Shown here: positions 1 through 8,921 of the stretch, in pieces
How the letters are laid out: the number at the start of each line of letters is the position of its first letter
Numbering within the stretch: the stretch's first letter is position 1
Assembly: GCA_002067795.1 (NCBI GenBank)
Contig: MVQI01000067.1
Span: forward strand, 1-51,637
Direction of reading: 5' to 3'
Length of the DNA: 51,637 nt
Origin: Methanosaeta sp. PtaB.Bin039
GTDB taxonomy: Archaea; Halobacteriota; Methanosarcinia; Methanotrichales; Methanotrichaceae
Program-made: the position numbers and the translations under genes
Notes under the pieces: generated by a model
Told to the model about the DNA's origin: nothing
The model's input: only the letters and a program-made list of their open reading frames with translations
Database searches by the model: none

Positions 1-110
1 TATAATCTGCCGCACACACGGTCGATGCCGCAAGCGACATGCATGACATCATCACCAATATCAAGGCTATCCGATTCATATATAACCAGTCCAATCATAT
101 CTCCTGACAT
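1..110 (-). CDS. N-terminus of an unknown protein, cut by the window edge
   Basis: An open frame runs leftward off the window from an ATG at 110-108. The visible 36 residues are acidic (MSGDMIGLVIYESDSLDIGD at the start) and free of stops, and a TGA lies in frame just upstream of the start. There is no clear Shine-Dalgarno site. I do not recognise the family, and the piece is too short to exclude chance. Confidence 0.3.
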   Translation of the reverse strand, partial: MSGDMIGLVIYESDSLDIGDDVMHVACGIDRVCGRL

Positions 111-282
111 TTTAGTATCATCTAATGCTACTATTTAACCATTTCGAGACTATGGATGGCTGCACAGATCGATATCCAAACGTTGGTTATGCGACTTATT
201 TTCCGTTAAGGATCTGCGAGGGGGGTACTGCGATCCCCAGGACAGCTTTACTCGCCAGTTTTCAGGAGAGTCGATATCTGCC

Positions 283-535
283 AGAGCCATCCAGGCAGGT
301 TACACCGTTTCAGATCCTGTCGCAGTTCCTAAACATAATCCCTCCCACGCCTGCACCAATAGTTGATTTCATCATGCCGCTTACCCATGTGGATCAGCAC
401 ACCTCGCTTAAGTTATTCACAATCCCGGACTTCGTCCTGCAATTCTGCCCGACGCATCCGTCAGAGGTGGACCTCATGGAGCGGTTCGCCAAGTTGGAAA
501 TCGCCGGGAACCAGACATTCGATGATGGTCAAACG
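283..535 (+). pseudogene. Decayed DUF1254/DUF1214-type protein fragment
   Basis: The translated piece FVLQFCPTHPSEVDLM, followed by RFAKL and GNQTF, matches the intact DUF1254 protein at 14632-16098 almost residue for residue (about residues 205-285 there). Upstream the match changes frame: the DNA around 288-310 (ccaggcaggttac) aligns with 15242-15255, but the coding frame is shifted. No start, N-terminal half or C-terminal half is present. It is a truncated, frameshifted relic of a paralogue. A strong hairpin follows directly at 541-567. Confidence 0.75.
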
Positions 536-540
536 GCGGT

Positions 541-567
541 GCACCCCGCAGCTCTGCTGCGGGGTGC
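541..567. repeat. Perfect 12-bp hairpin at the end of the pseudogene
   Basis: The arm gcaccccgcagc (541-552) is the exact reverse complement of 556-567, leaving a three-base loop. It is GC-rich and sits where the DUF1254 relic ends. It may be a terminator stem or the scar of the event that truncated the gene. No T-run follows. Confidence 0.5.
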
Positions 568-629
568 AAATCGCTGGTCGACTTGCTGAAGTTGTCAGAT
601 AAGACAGCAGAAAGATCCATGTTCTTCGA

Positions 630-1928
630 TTATCGCTCCTCCAGTGGCGGATAGACGAATACGCCCTGTTTATCCAAGTCGTAATCCAGTCCCTGGAACC
701 TGGTAAGGTATTCCTGATGAATTGCCTTCGGGTCCAGGTCCTTGAAGAGGTCGGGATGGAACCATTTCGCCATGTAAGCTACTGCTACCAGCGCCCTCGG
801 CCCGCTGACGATCTCTTGCCCCATCACAAAGACCCCTCCCTCTTTTACCGCGGTGATGTTTGCAAAACCGGGGCGTGAGATGATATTCTCCCTGAGGGTC
901 TCCATTTCAGATGAGTTGTTGGTTGTATAACCATGATCTGCGGTTTTGCGAAATGGGTATTTTACTATGATATCTGGGTCCTTGGTCATAATCCACTCGG
1001 CATCTACCGTGGGATTTTTCCCAGGAATGTCTGCGGCGATATTCAAGCCGCCTGCCATCTTACAGAGTTGATGCAATGAGCTGTTAGGATCTGTCTGATA
1101 ATCAAGCGACCATTCCAGGAATACCTTCGGCTTCTTATCCTCGGAGAGATTGCCGACGCGATCTCTGATGGTCTTCATGCATCCATCGTGAAAATCGATA
1201 ACTTCCTTTGCAGAATCTTCGGCGTCTAGCACATATCCCAATCTAGCTATTTCACTGGTATAATTATCCATCTTTAAACCGATGCGTGCTACTGCAATTC
1301 CGGTATCCTTGAGATTGTCCTCCATCTCTGGCGTCCACCCACTATACTGCAAGATGATATCGGGATCAAGTCCAATTATGGCCTCGTAATCTGGAGTCCA
1401 TCCGCTTCCCACGGTTGGCAAGTCCATCATTTCTGGATGGAAGTCCTGTTTGTCTGTTACATACGTGGAGACGCCTACAATTTTCTTATTGCAGTTCAAC
1501 GACCTTAAGACCTCTGCATGACTTGTACCGAGAACTATCAAGCGCTTAACCGGCTTTTTCACAGATACAGCCTTGTTGTCCGAATCTAAGAACGCGACCT
1601 CCATATCGTCTCCGTTCATCATCTGACGGATCTGAGTTATATCTCTCTCATCGATTTTGCCATCGCAGTTCGCGTCCGCCAGTTCGGTCTCTTCCTTTAT
1701 TCCTCCGATTATCCCTCGAACATATTCAATGTCCTGCTCATCTATCGTATCGTCCATGTTAGCGTTGCCGAAGATGCCCAGAGTATAAGATCCGGCGCTT
1801 ATCGGGGATGCCATGCACGGCAGAACCAGAAGGATGACCAGCAGAAAGTGGATCTGAATGTGCCATGCGTTCTCTGTTATATCAGCCATTTGCCATCCAT
1901 TAAGCAGATTATACTCAGAACTACTCAT
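630..1928 (-). CDS. ABC-type metal-chelate/cobalamin binding protein with N-terminal dockerin-like repeat
   Basis: This 432-aa exported protein has a hydrophobic signal segment at about residues 27-46. A duplicated EF-hand-like region follows (about 55-105, with NANMDDTIDEQDI and DANCDGKIDERDI), typical of type I dockerin calcium loops. From about 125 to the end it has the fold of FecB/BtuF-type periplasmic binding proteins: KRLIVLGTSHAEVLRSL, then GSGWTPDYEAIIGLDPDIIL, then a C-terminal lobe. These capture siderophores, haem or corrinoids outside the membrane for an ABC permease. No permease or ATPase gene is adjacent. The true start may be the ATG at 1889 (MADITENAW). It is a paralogue in function of the protein at 16577-17677. 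Confidence 0.8.
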   Translation of the reverse strand: MSSSEYNLLNGWQMADITENAWHIQIHFLLVILLVLPCMASPISAGSYTLGIFGNANMDDTIDEQDIEYVRGIIGGIKEETELADANCDGKIDERDITQIRQMMNGDDMEVAFLDSDNKAVSVKKPVKRLIVLGTSHAEVLRSLNCNKKIVGVSTYVTDKQDFHPEMMDLPTVGSGWTPDYEAIIGLDPDIILQYSGWTPEMEDNLKDTGIAVARIGLKMDNYTSEIARLGYVLDAEDSAKEVIDFHDGCMKTIRDRVGNLSEDKKPKVFLEWSLDYQTDPNSSLHQLCKMAGGLNIAADIPGKNPTVDAEWIMTKDPDIIVKYPFRKTADHGYTTNNSSEMETLRENIISRPGFANITAVKEGGVFVMGQEIVSGPRALVAVAYMAKWFHPDLFKDLDPKAIHQEYLTRFQGLDYDLDKQGVFVYPPLEER

Positions 1929-2309
1929 ACTTCATCATCATATTAATTATGAATTACCTACTATGTTATAACTCTTTTGATTGTATTATGCATTAAAAGA
2001 TCTGCAAACGTGTTTTTCCGCACATCCGCCAAGTCCAGAGTGCCGCTTTATGATTTGGCTCCCGCGCACGGATCTTAGGAGATCAGGTATCATCGAGTCT
2101 TCGTCTCATAAATCCCATTGACCTGTATGCTTGAAACCTGCCCTCGGATTTTACTGAGACGCAGTGCTTGTTCGAATCATAGTCGTATGTTCCCACCATT
2201 TCCAGTGAGATGATACCCGGCAGAGAAAATAATAAGGGCGTATCCGGCTCTGGCCGAAAACGCCCTGAACAATAAATCAATACGACGGCTTTGACCATTG
2301 AATGGTCAT

Positions 2310-2819
2310 CTATAGCGTCTGATGCGGCATCCATCCCGCAATGAGAGTTCCGGTTTCATATTCGCTTCCTGTTCCTATCCTCGTGTATTTCCCATTTAAC
2401 GGCAATTGGCTGAGGTTCAAGGAGATCACATAAATCTCCATGCCGCTTTCAGGCACCACGTCGAGCAGCAGATCCGTTTCGGATATCCTCCCGCTGGCAG
2501 TTGCCGATTGAGAACCTGCCGGCATCGTGATATTGCCCCGGCCAAAGACCGCGTTCACGGACTGGTTAAGGGCAAGATCGATGGTTATGCCATCGGTCAG
2601 CTCCAAATGCCAGCCGCCCGCAACCTCGACGAGTGCAGTTTTCGGGATCGATTCTGATTGGGCAGATCCCACGTAGGTTGGAGCGCGCGGTGCATCCAGG
2701 GATTCCTTCATCTCCTTGACTGCCGGGTCCACAGCAACGTAATGGTTGGTCTGGGCGCCGGTCTGGGCAATCAGCATGACCGTCAAGCTGATCGCAATTA
2801 CGATTCCAGTTGACCTCAT
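2310..2819 (-). CDS. Small secreted protein, function unknown
   Basis: The 169-aa product starts MRSTGIVIAISLTVMLIAQT, a clean signal peptide, followed by a 140-residue mature part rich in Ser, Thr and Gly that looks beta-structured. The start at 2819 is preferred over upstream starts because GGTGGGG lies about nine bases before it and the signal peptide begins there. I recognise no family. TTTTGGGC-type repeats lie just upstream at 2898-2930. Confidence 0.6.
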   Translation of the reverse strand: MRSTGIVIAISLTVMLIAQTGAQTNHYVAVDPAVKEMKESLDAPRAPTYVGSAQSESIPKTALVEVAGGWHLELTDGITIDLALNQSVNAVFGRGNITMPAGSQSATASGRISETDLLLDVVPESGMEIYVISLNLSQLPLNGKYTRIGTGSEYETGTLIAGWMPHQTL

Positions 2820-3250
2820 GATTAACATCCCCACCAACCTGATGTTTTGGTCATGATAGCCCATATACGTTTGGGTCATGGCACCTGCTTGATCGTATTT
2901 TTGGGCAAAGGCACTGTTTTTGGGCAAAGGAGACGATCAAAGGCTCGGATCGGAGAATTGTTGAACAACGCCCGCAGCCCTTAATCTATCTGACCCAAAA
3001 ATTGCACAGAAAAGAGGCGGGTGGCTATGACTGGAGACGTCAAAACTATCAGGTCAGCCTGGATACGGACTATCCAGCGGTAGAAGGCAATCGATTATAT
3101 CTAGTTGAGCACAGGAGTGCTCTCTTGATAATACACGGCCCGCATCTCGGACAACCTCGTGGAGTTGATATCCCCAATCCCCAGCGAGAAGTCTTTGCAA
3201 AACGCCATGAGACCGATGAAGGGCAAAGGCCAGCACACCGGTGACCAGTC
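2820..3250. other. Gene-free stretch with short direct repeats
   Basis: No convincing frame was found here. The 14-mer tttttgggcaaagg occurs twice, at 2898-2911 and 2917-2930, with related tttgggtca at about 2870 and the inverse gacccaaaa near 2993. It lies upstream of the leftward secreted-protein gene and could be its control region. Confidence 0.4.
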
Positions 3251-4036
3251 ATGACCAAAGGACGATCCTTTCATGGAGAGGAGGGGATTCATGGAGAGAG
3301 GTGGCTGGAGCTGCACGATGGATATTTCGGAGACCATGAAGTGGCATGGCCTTTCTTAAATACGATAGAAGAGATCATCGATAAGTCGCATCCGGCGGTC
3401 ATAGCAGACCTGGGCGGGGGCACGGGCTTCATACTGGGGGAACTGCTTAGGAGATCGAATACTGCTGAAATGAAGCTGATTAACGTCGATGTCTCATCGA
3501 AGCAGCTATCTCTTTGCCTCGATAAGCGGATTGTGACCATCTGTGAGTCAGCATCGCTGGTAACGCGCCGTCATCTGCAGGTCGGAGATGGAGCGCTGCT
3601 ATTGATTGCTCGATCATTGCTGCACTATTTCGGTAAATTCGGAAGCAGAAGCCTCCTGAGGAATATAAGATCATTGCTCAGGGAAGGCGAGCTCTTCATC
3701 CATCAATCTGCCTGCTTCGGTCAGGATTCCGATGCCAGATGTCTGAATTTGCTATACAGCCTGATGGGCACGGAGAAGTGGTATGGCACCGAAGGAGAGA
3801 TGACTGAGATGCTGCAACAGGCGGGATTGGAGATCTGCTCCTCAAGTCCTGCCCCCACGCTTCATCTCAGCTCACGTGACCTATCTGAGAGATACGGATT
3901 GAGCCCTGAGCGAATCTCATCGATTCGAACTGAGGTAAAGAGGCAACACGGCAACATTCCGGATGTATTTAGTCCTACCGATGATGGTTTCGATGCCTGG
4001 CTGCATTATCGCATATTCGTATGCAGGGCAATATGA
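3251..4036 (+). CDS. Class I SAM-dependent methyltransferase
   Basis: In this 261-aa protein the glycine-rich motif I IADLGGGTGFILGELL (about residues 51-66) and the following acidic INVDVSS strand are the S-adenosylmethionine pocket of Rossmann-fold methyltransferases. SLLREGELFIHQSA resembles the later strand that follows the catalytic site. The C-terminal 100 residues look like a substrate-specific cap, and the substrate cannot be told. The only Met in frame near the front is the one chosen, and the Shine-Dalgarno site is weak. It stands alone, 187 bases before a secreted-protein gene. Confidence 0.75.
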   Translation: MTKGRSFHGEEGIHGERWLELHDGYFGDHEVAWPFLNTIEEIIDKSHPAVIADLGGGTGFILGELLRRSNTAEMKLINVDVSSKQLSLCLDKRIVTICESASLVTRRHLQVGDGALLLIARSLLHYFGKFGSRSLLRNIRSLLREGELFIHQSACFGQDSDARCLNLLYSLMGTEKWYGTEGEMTEMLQQAGLEICSSSPAPTLHLSSRDLSERYGLSPERISSIRTEVKRQHGNIPDVFSPTDDGFDAWLHYRIFVCRAI

Positions 4037-4222
4037 TCCTGTTGTGGAAGTTGAAATAGTCATTTGATTCACCAATCTGGTTCGCTATGCGCTTTCTTTC
4101 AGGTAAATTCAGCCCGCGTGATTGGACCGAGGTCCCGGAATTCACGCCTCGATATCGCCCGAAAATTTATTACGTTTACAGAACTGCGGTTGTATCAGAT
4201 ATTCAGGGGCCTGGTGGAGAGC

Positions 4223-5716
4223 ATGAGCATCAATTGGAACTTTATATGTTTAATTTCCTCCATATTAATATCTGCCCTATGGCAGGGAGCTTTTGCTGAG
4301 TGCTGCAATCTGGACAGCCCGAATTGTCCCTGCTTTCAGGACACGGGCTCCTGGAGCCCTGGTGGTCTCACCATACAGGACGTGGCTTTGGATACCGTCG
4401 GAACAAATGCCTCATGCGTAGGCAACGGCGGCAAACCGTATTATCAGATGGTGAACGGAATCGAGAGCCCGAGCATCGCCCAAGCCGCAGCTTGTGCCGG
4501 CATCCTGGCATATCCTCGCGATGCATGGTGCTCTGAGACCGTATCTTACTGGCATCATAAAGCAGGAATTCCATACCCATCGGGATTAAGGAACTCAGAT
4601 TGGAGCCTGAACTGGCAGCTGCACAATACCTCCTTGCTGCGGACCTTCTATGAGACGGAGGAGGAGATACCGGGTGGAAGGGGCAGATGGATCTCCTGGC
4701 AAGACCTGAACTACGACGACATGCAGCTGGGTGTAACAGTTCCACTGCCTGGCTCGTATGTCCAGATCGCCAAATATGAGAAGGACGCAACTGGAAGGTG
4801 GATCTGGAACGGTGACTCTCATAGCATGATGATAAATGAGATGTGGATCTACCGCAGGATCTCTCCTCTGGGAGGCGGCGCACAGGTGACCGGGATCAAA
4901 GCCACACTACTGGAGGGAAACTCCGGTAACCCGGGCAGGGTAAAAGACAGTTCAACATTCGACGATCTGCTATCATTGACTCCCTGGGGAGACGATTTCA
5001 TCGGAAGCAGCAAGAAGATCAGGGGGTTTGGCGTAGACCTAAATGCCAGTGGAAGACCGATATACGACGCAGGCAGACTTCACTACGTCAACGAGAAGGT
5101 CCCCTCTGACCCAAGGCTGGAGCGGATCCTGGAGGCGGAGAGGGCCCGCAGATCTCTGGCCACCATGCCCTCCGATTTTGATCCCATATGGGAGGCATAT
5201 TACAGTCCCCTCATCCCCAAGCTCGTGGACTATGCCAAACTTGTCAGATCCAGAGGGTTGCAGATAACCTCTCCGGAGAATATACGTGCCCAGGGGATCC
5301 CAGACGGTGTGGGAATTCAGTGGAACTTCCCGTCCGGCCTTGATAAGACCAATCCCCAAGGAGTCGAAATAACGATTGATCTGCTGAGGCTTCACCCTCT
5401 GCCTATCAAGGGGCTCATCTTGAACTGGGATTCGGAGTTCGTTCCCAGAGGATATGCGGTCCAATGGGCGGGAGAGGATAAGAAGTTCAATTCCGCGAAG
5501 GCCCAAGAGAGCAGGAGCTCAGGCCAGCCAGCAGCACTGGTGCCGGTATATGTATCTATCATCGAACCGAGAGGTGGAGAGAGATATTCTCAGGGTAATG
5601 TCCGCTACATAAAGCTCATCTTTCCCAGGGGCACTTTTCCGAAGAAGGCAACCCTAAAAGAGATGCTGTTTGTCTACCAATGGCCGCCATCTGAGGACGC
5701 AAGGCAAAATCCTTGA
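4223..5716 (+). CDS. Secreted protein with possible papain-like (CHAP/NlpC-like) cysteine motif
   Basis: A 497-aa product is read from the ATG at 4223, which has GGTGGAG just upstream and opens a signal peptide (MSINWNFICLISSILISALW, cleavage near AFAEC). The mature N-terminus is Cys-rich (ECCNLDSPNCPCF). AWCSETVSYWHHKAGIPYP recalls the catalytic Cys helix of CHAP/NlpC peptidases, and NGDSHSMMINEMW, about 80 residues later, supplies a His strand. The C-terminal 200 residues look like a beta-rich binding domain. The fold call is inference from two motifs; a plain surface protein is the alternative. Confidence 0.55.
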   Translation: MSINWNFICLISSILISALWQGAFAECCNLDSPNCPCFQDTGSWSPGGLTIQDVALDTVGTNASCVGNGGKPYYQMVNGIESPSIAQAAACAGILAYPRDAWCSETVSYWHHKAGIPYPSGLRNSDWSLNWQLHNTSLLRTFYETEEEIPGGRGRWISWQDLNYDDMQLGVTVPLPGSYVQIAKYEKDATGRWIWNGDSHSMMINEMWIYRRISPLGGGAQVTGIKATLLEGNSGNPGRVKDSSTFDDLLSLTPWGDDFIGSSKKIRGFGVDLNASGRPIYDAGRLHYVNEKVPSDPRLERILEAERARRSLATMPSDFDPIWEAYYSPLIPKLVDYAKLVRSRGLQITSPENIRAQGIPDGVGIQWNFPSGLDKTNPQGVEITIDLLRLHPLPIKGLILNWDSEFVPRGYAVQWAGEDKKFNSAKAQESRSSGQPAALVPVYVSIIEPRGGERYSQGNVRYIKLIFPRGTFPKKATLKEMLFVYQWPPSEDARQNP

Positions 5717-5904
5717 TAGGGATCTTGCATGAGGTTGAGAGAGAGAGACACAACGGCAAGTCAAATCTGCTGGTGGGTGTGGGATGCCACGTCCCAGCCC
5801 GCGCAGCGATCCTGGCAGCACGGCTGCACCTGAGCATTGTGAAAATTATGACGGATGTCCCGATGTTGCAGATAATAAAAATATTAAAAATGAATTGTAT
5901 CTTG

Positions 5905-6336
5905 CTACTTCTTAAATAGCACGTGAGCTGTCTTCAAGTCCCCTCCTGCCTTAGGCCACCATTTCGCATCATTTCCTGCAGGAGTCTTGTGGTGTGTCCC
6001 TTTGGTGACGACGATGGTGGCTGCAGATGCGTCCTGGATCTTCTGGACGATCGAGTCTTTATTGGGGCATCCCTGGATGCAATTACCGATGAATATCTTC
6101 GTTGGAAGATCGTTCGCATCTGTGCCGGAAATCCATTTATTCGCCTGATTTAATCTGGCCACAATGGTTGTTGTTCCTGGGCATCCCCCACACGAGACCA
6201 GTCCGACCAACTGGGCATCCGCAGGCAGGACGGCAAACTCGCCTTCCTTGTTGTTGAGCGCCTTGATGCAAGGGTAGCACGCAGCGCAGTCATCGATCAT
6301 GCAGTTGTCGCATCCGACGATTAGGACCTTTTCCAT
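5905..6336 (-). CDS. CGGC-domain metal-binding protein
   Basis: This 143-aa protein starts at MEKVLIVGCDNC, where GGAGGTGA sits seven bases upstream. Cysteines are arranged as CDNCMIDDCAACYPC near the start, then SCGGCPG (the CGGC signature) and GNCIQGCPN. Such small proteins are common in methanogens and clostridia and are thought to bind metal or Fe-S. No enzymatic role is established. It is leftward, alone, with a TATA-like tttattaat around 6377-6385. Confidence 0.75.
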   Translation of the reverse strand: MEKVLIVGCDNCMIDDCAACYPCIKALNNKEGEFAVLPADAQLVGLVSCGGCPGTTTIVARLNQANKWISGTDANDLPTKIFIGNCIQGCPNKDSIVQKIQDASAATIVVTKGTHHKTPAGNDAKWWPKAGGDLKTAHVLFKK

Positions 6337-6613
6337 GGCCTCACCTCCAAAATTAAATACGATAATAGACATCAATCATTAATAAACATTTGGATCTCGT
6401 TGAATGATATAAGAACCGCAACGCATCAAGCCAGTCACGACTTCGTGCCTCATCGACGATGTAAGGAGGTCATGCATCCGAAAGGGTGCTTAAGAGCACG
6501 TGACTGATTCATATTCATTTCAAAAGAGCGGGGCTCAATCATATATAATCATTGACGCTTATTTATCATAATATATATATGTTAATGATACCTCTTTTCC
6601 GAGGTGGTGAACG

Positions 6614-6673
6614 ATGTTTCGAAGAAAGATCGCGATCATGAGTCGGAAAACCATCTATGGTTCCCGCCACTAG
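6614..6673 (+). CDS. Possible 19-aa basic leader peptide or micro-gene
   Basis: A full set of signals surrounds a very short frame: a TATA-like atatatatat run near 6571-6580, a near-ideal Shine-Dalgarno (gaggtggtga, 6601-6610), ATG at 6614 and TAG at 6671-6673. The peptide is MFRRKIAIMSRKTIYGSRH. It is followed by a 7-bp hairpin (6684-6703). It could be a real micro-protein or the decayed start of a gene. Confidence 0.3.
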   Translation: MFRRKIAIMSRKTIYGSRH

Positions 6674-6683
6674 CCCCGGCTCG

Positions 6684-6703
6684 ACCTCCAATTGCCTGGA
6701 GGT
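6684..6703. terminator. Hairpin, possible terminator
   Basis: Arms acctcca (6684-6690) and tggaggt (6697-6703) are exact complements around a 6-base loop. The hairpin follows the micro-ORF and precedes the DUF937 gene by 55 bases. Because the right arm contains GGAGG it could equally hide a ribosome site. Confidence 0.35.
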
Positions 6704-6758
6704 TAAAGTTAACTAGTAAAAGCTCCTGTATTTATTATAATTATGTCGGGGGTTGGAA

Positions 6759-7331
6759 ATGATGTATTCTATTGTTGAAGGTCTGATGACACAGATCATG
6801 ACAGGGGATAACCTGTCCGTCATGAGCGGAAAGGTCGGAGCAGATGATAAATCCGTCAAGTCGGCGTTGGATCTGGCCCTGCCTCTGCTGTTAGGGGCTG
6901 TCAGCAGTAAAGCGGCCAAACCGGAAGGTGCCAGCGCAATAATGAGCAGCATCTCCGGGATGGGTGCGGACAACCCTGTGGACAGCATATCAGGCTACTT
7001 GAATTCCCCGGAAAAACTCCAGGGCCCGGATTTGCTGAGCTCCATCCTGGGAAGCCAGCTGCAGCCAATACAGCAGTCGATTTCAAAGAGCACGGGATTG
7101 CCCCCTGCGATCGTTGGCCAGATACTTGGCATACTTCTTCCGCTAGTGATAGGCTCGTTGAGCAAGAGCACAACGCAGGATATGGGGGCCAGAGACCTGT
7201 CTGCATTCCTGGGTGAGCAATCCAAGATAGCCATGTCCGGTTCGCCTGAAGCTACAGCTGTTATGAACGAGCTGTTAGCTTCTCAGAAAGGAAGTGGAGG
7301 GTTGATGGGATTTATCAAGAGGTTCATGTAA
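6759..7331 (+). CDS. DUF937 family protein
   Basis: A 190-aa protein made of two similar alpha-helical halves. The first has GLMTQIMTGDNLSVMSGKVG, then LALPLLLGAVSSKA; the second has VGQILGILLPLVIGSLSKST, then LSAFLGEQ. This LP(L/I)L-GxxS pattern is the DUF937 (YidB-like) signature. Function is not established for the family. GGGGGTT lies 6-9 bases before the paired ATGs at 6759/6762. The C-terminus is Gly-rich (KGSGGLMGFIKRF). Confidence 0.75.
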   Translation: MMYSIVEGLMTQIMTGDNLSVMSGKVGADDKSVKSALDLALPLLLGAVSSKAAKPEGASAIMSSISGMGADNPVDSISGYLNSPEKLQGPDLLSSILGSQLQPIQQSISKSTGLPPAIVGQILGILLPLVIGSLSKSTTQDMGARDLSAFLGEQSKIAMSGSPEATAVMNELLASQKGSGGLMGFIKRFM

Positions 7332-7705
7332 GTCACCAAGAGACCCTTTGTTCAAATCGACGCACACGATCAGGAACCGAAAAAGCCGATCGCATGACAC
7401 GAGGGGATCGCACATTTACATGCAGCCCGCGTGGTTGTGTTTGAGAACGACCAACGACTGGCGTTCATTTGCGACTGGACAGTGCGCCGATCGGGTGCAC
7501 GAGATCAAATACTCCGCTGCAGCCTCGCCTCAGGCCATCGAAAATCACAATCGGCGTCTTGACGCCGGAATGTGAGGGTGTGAGTCATTCCCTCAGTCAT
7601 GTGTCGGGAGTCTGATAAGACAACGCAGTATTAAAATCTATTCGATATAGCATGATTATGAACATAACAACTCTTAATACCAAGTGGGTATTTAAGTAAA
7701 ATCGA
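7332..7705. other. Gene-free stretch with a GC palindrome
   Basis: No supported coding frame. A perfect palindromic stem cggcgtc-tt-gacgccg lies at 7552-7567, and TATA-like tatttaag sits at 7689-7696, directly before the ABC ATPase start. Confidence 0.35.
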
Positions 7706-8644
7706 ATGTCATCTCTGCTGGAAATAATCAATCTCAGGGCCCACTTCCCGACCAAGGACGGACTGGTCAAAGCCGTGGACAGCGTAAATCTCGGTATGAA
7801 TTCGGGCGAGCGATTGGGGCTAATAGGTGAGACGGGCTGCGGAAAGACCGTTTTGGGCATGTCTTTAATCCGTCTCCTTCTTCCGTCCACCCGGATAGAG
7901 GGCAAGATCATCTACAAGGGAAGAGATCTACTGAAGCTGGATGAGGAGGAGATGAGAAAGCTGCGCGGAAAGGAGATAGCCATGATCCTCCAAAATCCTA
8001 CAACTTCTCTTAACCCTGTCTTAAAAGTAGGGGACCAGATAGCAGAGGCTGTGCGTCTGCACCAGGGACTCAGCAAGAAAGAGGCAAAGGCCAGGGCTGT
8101 GGAGATGCTCGAAGCGGTCAAGATACCGGAGGCGGGCCGCCGGGCAAACCATTACCCCCATCAGCTATCCGGAGGCATGAAGGAACGGGTGATGATCGCA
8201 ATGGGCCTTGCCTGCGACCCCCATTTCATCATCGCCGACGAGCCCACAAAGGGCCTGGACCCGGCCACAAAATCCCAGATCGTAGCCCTTATGAAGAGCG
8301 CAACCGCCCGCAAATCCATGCTCATGATTACTCACGACCTGAGCGTGGCAGGCGAGATATGCGACAGGATAGCGGTTATGTATGCCGGAGAGCTTCTGGA
8401 GGTAGCCTCCTCCGAATCGATCTTGAAGGATCCGCTCCATCCCTACACCGTTGGCTTCATCAACTCCATGCCAAGCCGCGGGCTTCGGCCTATAAGGGGA
8501 TTTAGCCCATCGCTAATAAATCCGCCGCAGGGGTGCAGGTTTCATCCCCGATGCGATAAGGCTACGGAGGCTTGCCGCCATTCTCATCCTGAGATGATAA
8601 AGGTGAAGCCGGGACACCAGGTAAGATGTCTGCTATGGAACTAA
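7706..8644 (+). CDS. Dipeptide/oligopeptide-type ABC transporter ATP-binding protein
   Basis: This 312-aa protein has the full ATPase motif set: Walker A GETGCGKT (41-48), Q-loop Gln96 (ILQNPTTSLNP), signature LSGGM (154-158), Walker B FIIADEP (174-180) and switch His in MITHDLS. The C-terminus carries the oligopeptide-transporter tail NPPQGCRFHPRCDKATEAC, which marks the DppD/OppD (or nickel-type NikD) class. It would power import at the inner face of the membrane. No permease, binding protein or partner ATPase lies on either side, so it is an orphan here. Confidence 0.88.
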   Translation: MSSLLEIINLRAHFPTKDGLVKAVDSVNLGMNSGERLGLIGETGCGKTVLGMSLIRLLLPSTRIEGKIIYKGRDLLKLDEEEMRKLRGKEIAMILQNPTTSLNPVLKVGDQIAEAVRLHQGLSKKEAKARAVEMLEAVKIPEAGRRANHYPHQLSGGMKERVMIAMGLACDPHFIIADEPTKGLDPATKSQIVALMKSATARKSMLMITHDLSVAGEICDRIAVMYAGELLEVASSESILKDPLHPYTVGFINSMPSRGLRPIRGFSPSLINPPQGCRFHPRCDKATEACRHSHPEMIKVKPGHQVRCLLWN

Positions 8645-8921
8645 AAAATTAAGTCTGATAACTACATTGGTTTTGACGAAGGATAGGGAAGTCGTCAGAT
8701 GATATGTATGATATGACGGCACCCCCTCTAAGCTGCGTTTGATGAACCAGGCATGGAACAGAAGTTATGTCGTCGCCGCAGATCGGCCGCCAGAGGTAAT
8801 CGGAGCCTTGAGACCGGAGAACCAGCACAATCCTCTCAGGCCTCTTCAAGTCATGAACCGCCAAATCGACATTCTCGGCATGCAGCTTCTCATAGAGCCG
8901 CTTTCTCAGATAGCCCTTCTG

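Noticed and set aside
2083-2334. 83-codon leftward frame overlapping the end of the small secreted protein
   Set aside because: No ribosome site, no recognisable domain, and it overlaps the better-supported gene in another frame.
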